Assembly: GCF_000718985.1 (NCBI RefSeq) | Contig: NZ_JODL01000021.1 | Coordinates: forward strand, 27,442-91,441 | DNA: 64,000 nucleotides | Direction of reading: 5' to 3' | DNA from: Streptomyces megasporus | GTDB lineage: Bacteria > Actinomycetota > Actinomycetes > Streptomycetales > Streptomycetaceae | Part shown: one piece after another, positions 1-7,559 of the stretch | Numbering within the stretch: the first letter of the stretch is position 1 | Layout: every line of letters begins with the position of its first letter | Position numbers and translations under genes: made by a program | Notes under the pieces: model-generated | Told to the model about the DNA's origin: nothing | The model's database searches: none | Seen by the model: the letters and a program-made list of their open reading frames with translations, nothing else

Positions 1-75
1 ACGCGCCCATTGTCCGCCACGCCGCCCGGTCCCGGAACCGCATAGTCCCTGGACGAGCAGGGCATATGGCACGGC

Positions 76-1695
76 ATGAGCCGTGAACCACTCCGGCCGC
101 TCCGGGGTCTCGCCCGCAGCGCCGCAGCCGTTCCCCGCTCTCTTCGGCGCTCCCTCCGACGCTCTCCCCGACGCCGCCGGGCACACCGCCCGACGCCGAC
201 CCTCTCCCTCGTCCACACCCCCCGTCCCTGGGCTCGCGCGCTCGCGCTGGTCGCCGTCACGCTGCTGGGCGCCTGGCTCGGGCTGCTCGTCGTGGGCAGT
301 GTGAAGGCCCCCGTGGGGCCGGTGGACACCAGGATGTCGCTGCGCCCCTCGTCCGCCGGAGGGACGGAGATCGAGGTGCCGCCGCTGGGCGCGCTCGAAC
401 TGGACAGCCACGTCGCCCCGCTCGGCCTCCACGTCGGCATCGACCGGCTCGACCCCGAGCGCGCCCGGGCCCTGGTCGACCACCCGGAACGGATCAGCGG
501 CCTGGAGGAGGAGATCACGCGGGACGTCCGGACCGGTACGCGGGACCTGGCCGTGCGGTCCTGCGTCGCGGTGCTCACCGGTGCCACGGCGCTCGGCCTG
601 GCCGTCTACCGGCGCCCGCGGCGCGCGCTCGCGGCGGGCGGACTCGCCCTGGCGCTGCTGGCCGCGTCCGGCGCGACGGCGTACGCGACGTGGAACCCGA
701 AGTCGGTGCTGGAGCCGAGGTTCTCCGGGCTGCTGGCCGGCGCGCCGAGCGTGGTCGGCACCGCGCGGAGCATCGTCACCGAATTCGACGTCTACCAGCA
801 GGAGCTGGCCCGGCTGGTGACCAACGTCACCAAGCTGTACGACGCCACCTCCACCCTTCCCACCTACCGGCCCGACCCGAGCACCATCCGGGCGCTGCAC
901 GTCTCCGACATCCACCTCAACCCGGCCGCGTGGCACATCATCGCGTCCCTGGTCGAGCAGTACGACATCGACGTGATCATCGACACCGGCGACACCATGG
1001 ACCACGGCACCGCCGCCGAGAACGGCTTCCTCGACCCCGTGGAGGACCTCGACGCGCCGTACGTGTGGGTGCGCGGCAACCACGACTCGGAGGTCACCCA
1101 GGAGTACCTGGAGGGCCTGGAGAACACCCACGTCCTGGACGACGGCGAGTCGGTCGTCGCGGGCGGCGTGCGGATCGCCGGCATCGGCGACCCGCAGTTC
1201 ACGCCGGACCGCTCGGTGGTGGCCAAGGGCGACCCGGCCGAGCGCACCGCCGGCCGCGAGCTGGCCAGGGCGTTGCGCGAGAGCGAGGGGAGGGGCGAGC
1301 CGGTGCACATCGCGGCGGCCCACAACCCGATGGCGGCCCAGGAGACGGACGGCGACGTGCCGCTGGTCCTCGCAGGCCACACCCACCAACGCGAGACGCG
1401 GGTGATGGAGGACGGCACCCGGCTGATGGTGATGGGCTCCACGGGCGGCGGCGGCCTGCGCGCCGTGGAGGGCGACGAGCCGCAGAAGGTGACGGCCACC
1501 GTCCTCTACCTGGACCAGGAGACCAAGCGGCTCCAGGCGTGGGACGAGATCACCCTTGGCGGCCTGGGGCTGACGACGGCCGAGGTCAGCCGCCGGTTGC
1601 CGGAGGAGGCGGAGCCCGGCTCCCCCACCCCGACGCCGTCCCCGACTCCCTCGCCCACCCCCTCACCGACCCCCTCCCGAACACCGTCCGACTAG
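76..1695 (+). CDS. Membrane-anchored metallophosphoesterase
   Basis: Calcineurin-like phosphoesterase of 539 residues. The metal-binding blocks appear in the family order: SDIHLNP near residue 277, GDTMDHG near 303, RGNHDSE near 333, AAHNP near 414 and GHTHQRE near 434. The first 80 residues are Arg-rich followed by a hydrophobic helix (about 53-75), and a second hydrophobic stretch lies near 160-205. The catalytic domain is therefore probably tethered to the membrane, on the outside if the first helix is a signal anchor. The C-terminus is a low-complexity Pro-Thr-Ser repeat tail, as in cell-wall-spanning linkers. The substrate cannot be told from sequence. The ATG used here gives an unusually basic leader, so the true start may be further downstream. 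Confidence 0.85.
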   Translation: MSREPLRPLRGLARSAAAVPRSLRRSLRRSPRRRRAHRPTPTLSLVHTPRPWARALALVAVTLLGAWLGLLVVGSVKAPVGPVDTRMSLRPSSAGGTEIEVPPLGALELDSHVAPLGLHVGIDRLDPERARALVDHPERISGLEEEITRDVRTGTRDLAVRSCVAVLTGATALGLAVYRRPRRALAAGGLALALLAASGATAYATWNPKSVLEPRFSGLLAGAPSVVGTARSIVTEFDVYQQELARLVTNVTKLYDATSTLPTYRPDPSTIRALHVSDIHLNPAAWHIIASLVEQYDIDVIIDTGDTMDHGTAAENGFLDPVEDLDAPYVWVRGNHDSEVTQEYLEGLENTHVLDDGESVVAGGVRIAGIGDPQFTPDRSVVAKGDPAERTAGRELARALRESEGRGEPVHIAAAHNPMAAQETDGDVPLVLAGHTHQRETRVMEDGTRLMVMGSTGGGGLRAVEGDEPQKVTATVLYLDQETKRLQAWDEITLGGLGLTTAEVSRRLPEEAEPGSPTPTPSPTPSPTPSPTPSRTPSD

Positions 1696-1821
1696 CTTCC
1701 GCGGACCTCCGTCGGGCTCCCTTCCGAGACACCTCCGACAAACGGTTTTGGCGAACGGTCCCGCCATCCCATATGCTTCTCACGTCCCCGACGCGCTGAG
1801 AAGCGCCCAGGTGGGCCATCA

Positions 1822-1894
1822 GCCCTCATCGTCTAGTGGCCCAGGACGCCGCCCTTTCAAGGCGGTAGCACGGGTTCGAATCCCGTTGGGGGCA
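1822..1894 (+). tRNA. tRNA-Glu (UUC)
   Basis: Complete cloverleaf with a 7-bp acceptor stem, anticodon loop CTTTCAA presenting TTC, and a canonical T-loop. CCA is not encoded. First of three tRNA genes transcribed in the same direction. Confidence 0.95.
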
Positions 1895-1931
1895 CGCACC
1901 ACCCTGTGCGAGACTAGTGCTCGTACAATCT

Positions 1932-2006
1932 GGTCCTGTGGAGCAGTTTGGAGTGCTCGCCACCCTGTCAAGGTGGAGGCCGCGGGTTCAAATCCCGTCA
2001 GGACCG
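1932..2006 (+). tRNA. tRNA-Asp (GUC), copy 1
   Basis: Cloverleaf with anticodon loop CTGTCAA (GTC) and acceptor GGTCCTG pairing with CAGGACC. The 75 bases are identical to the second copy at 12889-12963, but the flanks differ. Confidence 0.95.
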
Positions 2007-2010
2007 CTGC

Positions 2011-2084
2011 GGCTGGGTAGCTCAGTTGGTACGAGCGTCCGCCTGAAAAGCGGAAGGTCGCCGGTTCGACCCCGGCCCCAGCCA
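2011..2084 (+). tRNA. tRNA-Phe (GAA), reconstituted at the island's left boundary
   Basis: Cloverleaf with acceptor GGCTGGG/CCCAGCC and anticodon loop CTGAAAA (GAA). It begins 4 bases after tRNA-Asp. From the anticodon loop onwards, this gene and its terminator are repeated at 6671-6778. That is the pattern left when an element integrates into the 3' half of a tRNA gene and restores the tRNA with its own copy. Confidence 0.95.
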
Positions 2085-2147
2085 CCGCAGGAAAGCCCCC
2101 GTGCGAGCCCGCTCGCCGGGGGTTCTTCCGTATCCGAACACTCTCGG
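2040..2147. repeat. Direct repeat A (attL-like), tRNA-Phe 3' half plus terminator
   Basis: This 108-bp block matches 6671-6778 with three mismatches, starting inside the anticodon stem and running through the terminator. Weaker similarity continues about 25 bases beyond it (the CTTTCC...CCGGC region). Confidence 0.85.
2096..2122 (+). terminator. Terminator of the tRNA Glu-Asp-Phe cluster
   Basis: Stem CCCCCG-GCGAG pairs with CTCGC-CGGGGG with one bulged T, followed by TTCTTCC. It lies 12 bases after tRNA-Phe. Confidence 0.7.
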
Positions 2148-2262
2148 CACCCACGTCTTTCCACCCGGCAAGGCCGCGGAATCCTCGTGCGCGAGCCGGG
2201 ACGGCTCCTCCGCTCGGAAACACCGCCACAGGACATCGCCGGGCGCCTGAACGTGCCAGGCC

Positions 2263-2580
2263 ATGAGCCGGCACAGATCGCCTCGATCTACCTCCGGTAA
2301 GACGAGACGCAGGGCACCGCGCATGCGGCCCAAGACCGGCCCGCACGGCGTCTACGGGCGACTCGAAGAGCCGGGGCACGTCATGACCCGCGTGCGCGAC
2401 GAGATCAGCGCTCGCATGCCGACGCCGGAGGAAGCCGCCGTCTTGGAGCTCCTGCCCGGTGTCCCGGTCCTGGAAGTGCCGCACACCAGCCTCGACCAGG
2501 ACGGCGTTCCCTTCGAGGTCTCCCGCTACGTGCACCGCGCGGACCAGACCGGATTACTGTACGAACTGCCCGTCGAGTAG
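2263..2580 (+). pseudogene. GntR-family regulator remnant (UTRA effector domain only)
   Basis: The readable part (VYGRLEEPGH, then ARMPTPEEAAVLELLPGVPV, then YVHRADQTGLLYELPVE) matches the C-terminal half of a UTRA ligand-binding domain. Upstream, near 2170-2300 and in another frame, a stretch (IAGRLNVPGHEPAQIASIYL) resembles the preceding part of the same domain and ends at a stop. No winged-helix DNA-binding domain is present. I read this as a truncated, frameshifted GntR gene. Such regulators are common cargo of actinomycete integrative elements. The acetyltransferase gene follows 12 bases later and was probably its operon partner. Confidence 0.6.
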
Positions 2581-2592
2581 CCAGGAGTCCGC

Positions 2593-3105
2593 ATGGAAAG
2601 CCCGAGAGTCCGCCCGTTCGAGGAAGCCGATCTGCCCGGCACAGCGGCGGCACTGGTGGAGGTGCACGCGACGGACGGGTATCCCGTCGAAGGGGTCGCC
2701 GACCCGGAAGCCTGGCTGCGGTCGGATGACGTGTTGGCTTCCTGGGTGGCAGAGGCCGACGACCAGGTCATCGGACATGTGGCAGTGATGAGCCCCAACG
2801 GCGAGGACGCCGTGTCTCTCTGGACCCGGCAGAGCGGAGAGAGTCATGAGCGCGTGGCCGTACTCGGCCGACTCTTCGTGACCAAGAGCGCCCGGAAGCA
2901 AGCCCTGGGCGAGAAGCTGATGCGGACCGCGACGACCTACGCGCAGGCCCGTGGACTCCGCCTGGTGCTCGACGTCATGACGAAGGACACCGCCGCCATA
3001 CGCCTCTACGAGCGCCTTGGGTGGCGCAGGATCGGCGAGACCACGCACCACTATGGCGACGGCCAACAGACCAGCGCCCTTTGCTACGTCTCGCCATCCA
3101 GCTAG
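2593..3105 (+). CDS. GNAT-family N-acetyltransferase
   Basis: 170 residues with the GNAT layout. The acetyl-CoA loop region is around VLGRLFVTKSARKQALGEKL (about 92-111), followed by LVLDVMTKDTAAIRLYERLGW, the typical C-terminal strand and helix. The substrate is unknown. An AGGAG site lies just before the ATG. The TAG stop is made of the duplicated TA target plus the first base of the adjacent insertion sequence, so the IS did not disrupt the protein. Cargo of the tRNA-Phe island. Confidence 0.8.
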   Translation: MESPRVRPFEEADLPGTAAALVEVHATDGYPVEGVADPEAWLRSDDVLASWVAEADDQVIGHVAVMSPNGEDAVSLWTRQSGESHERVAVLGRLFVTKSARKQALGEKLMRTATTYAQARGLRLVLDVMTKDTAAIRLYERLGWRRIGETTHHYGDGQQTSALCYVSPSS

Positions 3106-4193
3106 TCTCCTGAGTCGGGAATTCTGTTCAGATATGCAGCGAGGCGTTCGAGGATCTCGTCCGCGGTCTTGGTCCACACGTAGGGCCTGGGGTTGGTGTT
3201 CCACCTGGCGATCCAGTCGCGGATGTCGCGTTCGAGGGCCTGGACGGAGCGGTGGACGCCTCGCCGTATCTGTTTGTTGGTCAACTCGGCGAACCACCGC
3301 TCCACCAGATTCAGCCAGGACGCCCCGGTGGGGGTGAAGTGCAGGTGAAACCGGGGATGAGCCAGCAGCCACTTCTTGATCGCGGGGGTCTTGTGGGTGG
3401 CGTAGTTGTCCAGCACCAGGTGGATGTCCAGACCGGCGGGCACTTCCTTGTCGAGCTTGACCAGGAACTTGTTGAACTCCTCGGCGCGGTGCCGGCGGTG
3501 CAGGGAGCCGATCACCTTCCCCGTGGCCACCTCCAGGGCGGCAAAGAGGGTGGTGGTGCCGGCGCGGACGTAGTCGTGGGTGAGCCGCTGCGGAACTCCC
3601 GGCATCATCGGCAGCACCGGCTGGGAGCGGTCCAGCGCCTGGATCTGGCTCTTCTCGTCCACACAGAACACCAGCGCCCGCTCGGGCGGATCGAGGTAGA
3701 GGCCGACCACGTCGTGCACCTTGTCGACGAAGTACGGGTCGGTGGACAGCTTGAAGGTCTCGGACCGGTGCGGCTGCAGGCCGAAGGCCCGCCAGATCCG
3801 CGAGACGGTCGACTGCGACAGACCCATCTCCTTGGCCATGGACCGCGTTGACCAGTGCGTGGCGTTCCGCGGCGCGGTCTCCAGCGTCTTGGTGACGACC
3901 GCGGCGACCTGCTCGTCGCTCACCGATCTGGGGCCTCCAGAGCGCGGCATGTCCCCCAATCCGGCGATGCGGTACAGCACGAACCGGGCCCGCCACCGGC
4001 CCACCGCATGGGCCGTGGTGCCCAGCCGGGCCGCCACGTCCTTGTTCGTCGCTCCCTCGGCGCAGGCCAGGATGATCCGGCAGCGCAGCGCCCAGGCCTG
4101 CGGGGTGGAACGGCGCCGCACCCAGCCCTCCAGCGCGGCCCGCTCCTCGTCCGTCAGGATCAATTCGGCCTTTGGCCGCCCGGTACGCGCCAT
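3102..4193 (-). CDS. IS630-family transposase
   Basis: 363 residues, apparently full length. The N-terminal half has two helix-turn-helix segments (TNKDVAARLGTTAHAVGRWR about 53-72, and LSQSTVSRIWRAFGL near 124). The DDE catalytic core is visible: Asp in FCVDEKSQ, Asp in LVLDNYATHKT, and Glu in WLNLVERWFAEL. The reading frame runs through the inverted repeat. Its TAG stop is completed by the TA target and the flanking base, so the element borrows its stop codon from the insertion site. Confidence 0.93.
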   Translation of the reverse strand: MARTGRPKAELILTDEERAALEGWVRRRSTPQAWALRCRIILACAEGATNKDVAARLGTTAHAVGRWRARFVLYRIAGLGDMPRSGGPRSVSDEQVAAVVTKTLETAPRNATHWSTRSMAKEMGLSQSTVSRIWRAFGLQPHRSETFKLSTDPYFVDKVHDVVGLYLDPPERALVFCVDEKSQIQALDRSQPVLPMMPGVPQRLTHDYVRAGTTTLFAALEVATGKVIGSLHRRHRAEEFNKFLVKLDKEVPAGLDIHLVLDNYATHKTPAIKKWLLAHPRFHLHFTPTGASWLNLVERWFAELTNKQIRRGVHRSVQALERDIRDWIARWNTNPRPYVWTKTADEILERLAAYLNRIPDSGD

Positions 4194-4237
4194 GCGCCGA
4201 GCCTACACTTCTGAACAGAACTCCTGACTCAGAAGAC
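3105..4237. mobile_element. IS630-family insertion sequence (1,133 bp)
   Basis: Terminal inverted repeats match at 28 of 34 positions (left end GTCTCCTGAGTC, right end GTCTTCTGAGTC read inward). A TA dinucleotide flanks each side (3103-3104 and 4238-4239). It carries one transposase on the minus strand. The pre-insertion site is CTAG, the known preferred target of IS630. The element sits precisely between two convergent genes. Confidence 0.9.
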
Positions 4238-5082
4238 TAGATGATCTGCTGCTGTCCCTGTTGCGGCTGGTCAAGTTGCTGTTCCCTCATGCGCTGTTCT
4301 GCGCGCAGTTTTTCCACAGCGGTGGCAAAGTTTTCGAGGTTTATGGATTCTTCAGCCGCATTGTACGGAGCAATACCCAAATCCAAAGCAGTCGCGTGTT
4401 CCTCGATACTGTCTGCCGTTTGCTGAAGATTGAAGGCTCTCTCTCGCGGCTTGAAGTATCCAGCCGCTGCAGTGATCACCGTAACAGTGAAGCCAAGAGC
4501 GATTAGCACTCCCTTTCCGGGTTGAGGCGGATCGTACCAAGCGGTTACTGCGGAGACCCCTGCCGAGCTAAGGAAAAGTAGCCACTGCATCACGAGATGA
4601 ACACGCCGATAGTGTCGTGACTCTGCGCGCAACCGGGCTACCTCCGCTGGCAGCCTTTCCTTATATGATGCCTGTCGGTCGACAGGAGGAGGAGTGCGCC
4701 GTCTAGCTTCTAGGATGTGCCACTCCTCAGCCAAAGAAAGCTCAAGAAGGAGCTTCCTGACCGGGGTCTTAGCATCTCTCCAGGTTGCAGGTTCAGAGAA
4801 CTCGGCGATCGCCTGGGCAATAAAGGCGATAACTAAAATCAAGGTAGCGCCGCCGAATATTCCGTTAATTGCAGTCGGAGTGTCCGAGTTCAGCCAGACG
4901 AGAACCTTTAGACTGACCCAAGTAAGCAGCGTGGCAGCGATGACGATTGGAGTGCCGTAAAGTCCGGCAATCTGCAGGCGGCGATTTCTGATGCGCTCCT
5001 TGAAGTCGGCAATCTCGCGACGATGCTCGATTAGAGCATCAGTGGTTACTGCGGTAACAATGGTTCGTGCTGGTCCAGTCAT
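4237..5082 (-). CDS. Four-helix SLATT/DUF4231-like membrane protein
   Basis: 281 residues, with markedly lower GC and less biased codons than its neighbours, which suggests foreign origin. Hydrophobic segments lie at about 40-64, 73-94, 161-183 and 190-210. The second half follows the SLATT/DUF4231 pattern: YKERLPAEVARLRAESRHYRRVH before the helix pair, then FKPRERAFNLQQTADSIEEHATALDLGIAPY after it. The C-terminal end is Gln-rich. SLATT proteins are predicted pore-forming effectors of nucleotide-signalling conflict systems, but no nucleotide synthetase is seen here. A GGGGGAAAG ribosome site precedes the ATG. The stop codon overlaps the TA target of the adjacent IS. Family assignment is by pattern only. 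Confidence 0.6.
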   Translation of the reverse strand: MTGPARTIVTAVTTDALIEHRREIADFKERIRNRRLQIAGLYGTPIVIAATLLTWVSLKVLVWLNSDTPTAINGIFGGATLILVIAFIAQAIAEFSEPATWRDAKTPVRKLLLELSLAEEWHILEARRRTPPPVDRQASYKERLPAEVARLRAESRHYRRVHLVMQWLLFLSSAGVSAVTAWYDPPQPGKGVLIALGFTVTVITAAAGYFKPRERAFNLQQTADSIEEHATALDLGIAPYNAAEESINLENFATAVEKLRAEQRMREQQLDQPQQGQQQII

Positions 5083-5584
5083 TAGCTACTTTCCCCCCTT
5101 CAGCAGGGATCCCAGGAGAGGAGAGCGGATCGTGGTCCCCCGAAGCCAATTACTCATTCGCGGGTTCAGAGCATCCGGCATGCGTCAGATCATACGGACG
5201 CCGAAGAGAGTAAACGATGGTGTTGGCTGAACTGCCGTACAGCAGGCTGGGAGACACCACCGGCCTCTCAGAGTCTGTTGTGGGGTGTCATGGAACACTA
5301 TTGCGCGAAGTTCAAACGCCCACGTGACCGCACCAGATGGCAGACCGCCCGGACGACCCGTTGGAGCCCTCCCGCACTCATGGCTCTTCGACTCCTGACA
5401 TCAACGACAGCGCACAGCCATACCCTGGAACGGTCTAGTAGAACAGTAGGAGGCCCCAACACCTATGAGTGCACAGCTTCAGTGATCGAACTTACAAGGC
5501 AGTGATCGCACCAGTAACTGAGCAGTTTTGGGCCTCCTGAGCCGTTATCGCAGCTAATGGCCCTCCTGCGGTTGACCCACAGCG
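5083..5584. other. About 500 bases without a supported gene, inside the island
   Basis: Lower-GC sequence between the start of the membrane protein gene and the end of the lipoprotein gene. The open frames here lack high-GC codon bias, recognisable motifs and ribosome sites. It presumably holds the promoter of the minus-strand membrane gene. Confidence 0.5.
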
Positions 5585-6241
5585 CTACTCCAACGCCTCG
5601 CTCACGGAGGCCGAGTGCTCCGGGCAGTAGACGGGAGGCGCCTTGATGACCATCACTCGGCCTGCCTCTCCCGGGTATCCGCCCTGCATGGTCTCGACCA
5701 CCTCCTCCGGGCTATCGCCCATGTCCAGCAGCGTGCACACGGCCTGCCCCTGAGCACCGAGAGCACCGTCTTCCGCGCGTGCCAGCGACGGTGCCTGTGC
5801 CTTGACCGCAGCCGCATAACGAGAGTCCCGCTCGGTTGCCTGCGTCGAGTCGTCTGTCTCGGGCGACTCGCTGGCCCCGGAAGGCTTTGACGGTACTTCG
5901 GGCGTCTCCTCATCGGGGGGTAGCCCGCACTCCTGCCGGCTCGCCGCCACGGTGAACGAGGCCGCCTGCCCGTTGACCTCTTGGCCGCACACCACCCATG
6001 AGTCGTACTCAGGGCCGCTTCGGTACTCCTTCTCCGTGTCTCGGAAGCCGAACAAGACCCCTGAGTCGCTCAGGGCAGCCTCTGTCTCTCCCTTGGTCCT
6101 GCCCACGAAGTTGGCGATAGACGGGCTGGCAGCGACGGTCTCTCGCCCCCCCGTCCTTGCTGGCACATCGGTGGAGTCCGAGGAGCAGCCCACCAGAGCG
6201 GCAAGCGCAGCGGCACAAAGCACGACCGTACGGATGCGCAC
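5585..6241 (-). CDS. Secreted lipoprotein with PASTA-like and DUF732-like segments
   Basis: Starting at the GTG at 6241 (preceded by GGGGGAA), the product is 218 residues with a lipoprotein signal: positive VRIR, a hydrophobic core and lipobox LVGC at 16-19. A segment beginning IANFVGRTKGETEAALSDSG resembles a PASTA repeat. After a Ser/Glu/Thr-rich linker, the end (VCTLLDMGDSPEEVVETM ... YCPEH) resembles DUF732, a small extracytoplasmic domain of actinobacteria. The open frame extends upstream to 6385, but that part has no signal peptide character. Function unknown; probably exported and lipid-anchored. Island cargo. Confidence 0.65.
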   Translation of the reverse strand: MRIRTVVLCAAALAALVGCSSDSTDVPARTGGRETVAASPSIANFVGRTKGETEAALSDSGVLFGFRDTEKEYRSGPEYDSWVVCGQEVNGQAASFTVAASRQECGLPPDEETPEVPSKPSGASESPETDDSTQATERDSRYAAAVKAQAPSLARAEDGALGAQGQAVCTLLDMGDSPEEVVETMQGGYPGEAGRVMVIKAPPVYCPEHSASVSEALE

Positions 6242-6670
6242 AGAGATTCCCCCACCGAAAATGACCACTAAACCAGCGTGCGCGCACAGTAGCGTGCCAT
6301 ACCAGGGCTTGTCTGGCTCTTGAGGGCTTTGCCCGCATTCCCTTGGGTGTCTGGTTACAGCTCGACGCCGTACCAGAGCTGACATCTATGCCTGACGCCA
6401 ACAGCAGTGGACAGGCGCAGACCTGAATGGCGCGCTACGGAGCGGGAGCGCGCCCCGGGGCGCGGCAGTCCAGCATTGACCGGCGCATCGATCGAACTTG
6501 TACGGCGGCGGTCAGGTCGGTCTGTGCGCATCAACCGGGCCGTCACCGGACGCGGCTGACGGCAGTCTGACGGCAACGTCAGCGAACGCCGCCGTACGCA
6601 GCCGTACGTCATGAGCTGTCAACCTCGGTCGTTGCCGGGCCGGAAGGTGATCCACTCCGTACGATCAACT
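6242..6670. other. About 430 bases without a supported gene, right end of the island
   Basis: No credible frame or RNA gene. Short GCCGTACG-type repeats occur near 6590-6610. An integrase gene would be expected near one att end, but none is present. Confidence 0.5.
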
Positions 6671-6778
6671 CGCCTGAAAAGCGGAAGGTCGCCGGTTCGC
6701 CCCCGGCCCCAGCCACCGCAGGAAAGCCCCCGTGCGAGCTCGCTCGCCGGGGGTTCTTCCGTATCCGAACGCTCTCGG
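6671..6778. repeat. Direct repeat B (attR-like), truncated tRNA-Phe copy plus terminator
   Basis: It lacks the 5' half of the tRNA, so it cannot be a functional tRNA. It differs from repeat A at three positions, one of them in the T-loop (A to C at the usually invariant position 58). It also includes a second copy of the terminator at 6727-6753. Confidence 0.85.
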
Positions 6779-6998
6779 GGACCACATCTTTCCGTCCGGC
6801 GGCCCGTATGGCTGCCCCTGCTACCCCAAGACCGAGGCACGCCGGCTACCGCCTGGAGGCGAGCTGTCGTCCGAATGGGCATTGGCCGAGCACCACGGCC
6901 CTGCGGGGAGCGGGCGGCACTGACCACGGTGTGCCCCGGCCACGCCGCCCCCGATCTCCCGCAACGGCGAAGGAGGGCGGTGTTCGGCGGAGGGCGCG

Positions 6999-7513
6999 TC
7001 AGGAAATCCACATCAGTACGGTGTCGCCCTCGCGGGCCGCGGCGGTGAGGAAGCGCCTCGGCTCCCCGTAGTGCCCGCGCACGTACTCCGGCACGCTCTC
7101 CCACCTCGTCCCGGATGGACGGGTACACGTCCGCCTCGGCCGGGTCGGCCGCGCGGACCTCGCGTGTCAGTGCCTCGAACGGCAGCCCGGCCGGGGACTC
7201 CGCCGCGGCGGCCACGCGCTCGGGGACGAGGTGGCGGGGCGGGGTGTGACCACCCGGTCGCCGGCGCCCGGGATCGCCTCCTCGCCGAAGACGATGTCGA
7301 CGGGAAGGCGGGGAAGGCGGCGCGCTCCAGCAGGACGCGGATGGCGTCCCGCACCTTGTCGACGTCCAGGCAGCGGGCCTCCTCGGCGGACGTCTCGGTG
7401 CCCCAGGCCGCCTCGCGCAAGGCGAGGACGAACCCATGCGCCCACTCCGAGTCGCCGAGCATCCACTCGAACTCGTCCGGGGTGAGGCGTGCGTGCTCCC
7501 CGATCGCTCCCAT
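6999..7513 (-). pseudogene. DUF1877-family protein, frameshifted
   Basis: Starting at ATG 7513, MGAIGEHARLTPDEFEWML and the following 50 residues look like a DUF1877 (YfbM-like) protein. The homologous continuation then moves between frames: PVDIVFGEEAIPGAGDRVVT, then PERVAAAAESPAGLPFEALT, then VPEYVRGHYGEPRRFLTAAA ending MWIS and a stop. At least two or three indels are needed to read it through, so it is a pseudogene or a region of assembly error. It lies just outside the right island boundary. Confidence 0.65.
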
Positions 7514-7559
7514 GCCGCGAACGGTGGGGGTGGCACCGACAACCACGTCCGGCCGGCCG

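Larger units (their letters stand above)
2040..6778. mobile_element. Relic integrative element at tRNA-Phe
   Basis: A 4.7-kb segment bounded by a 108-bp imperfect direct repeat of the tRNA-Phe 3' half plus terminator. The contents are accessory-like: a GntR/UTRA remnant, an acetyltransferase, an IS630-family insertion, a lower-GC membrane protein gene and a lipoprotein gene. Actinomycete integrative and conjugative elements typically use tRNA 3' ends and carry GntR-type regulators. Here no integrase, Rep or Tra gene is visible, so the element looks decayed or is a small satellite. The integrative origin is inferred from the repeats, not proven. Confidence 0.65.

Noticed and set aside
5278..5505. 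75-codon plus-strand frame inside the island
   Set aside because: No ribosome site, no biased codon use and no recognisable motif.
6671..6744. Second tRNA-Phe gene
   Set aside because: The 5' half (acceptor and D arm) is missing and the T-loop is mutated, so it is an attachment-site remnant and not a tRNA.
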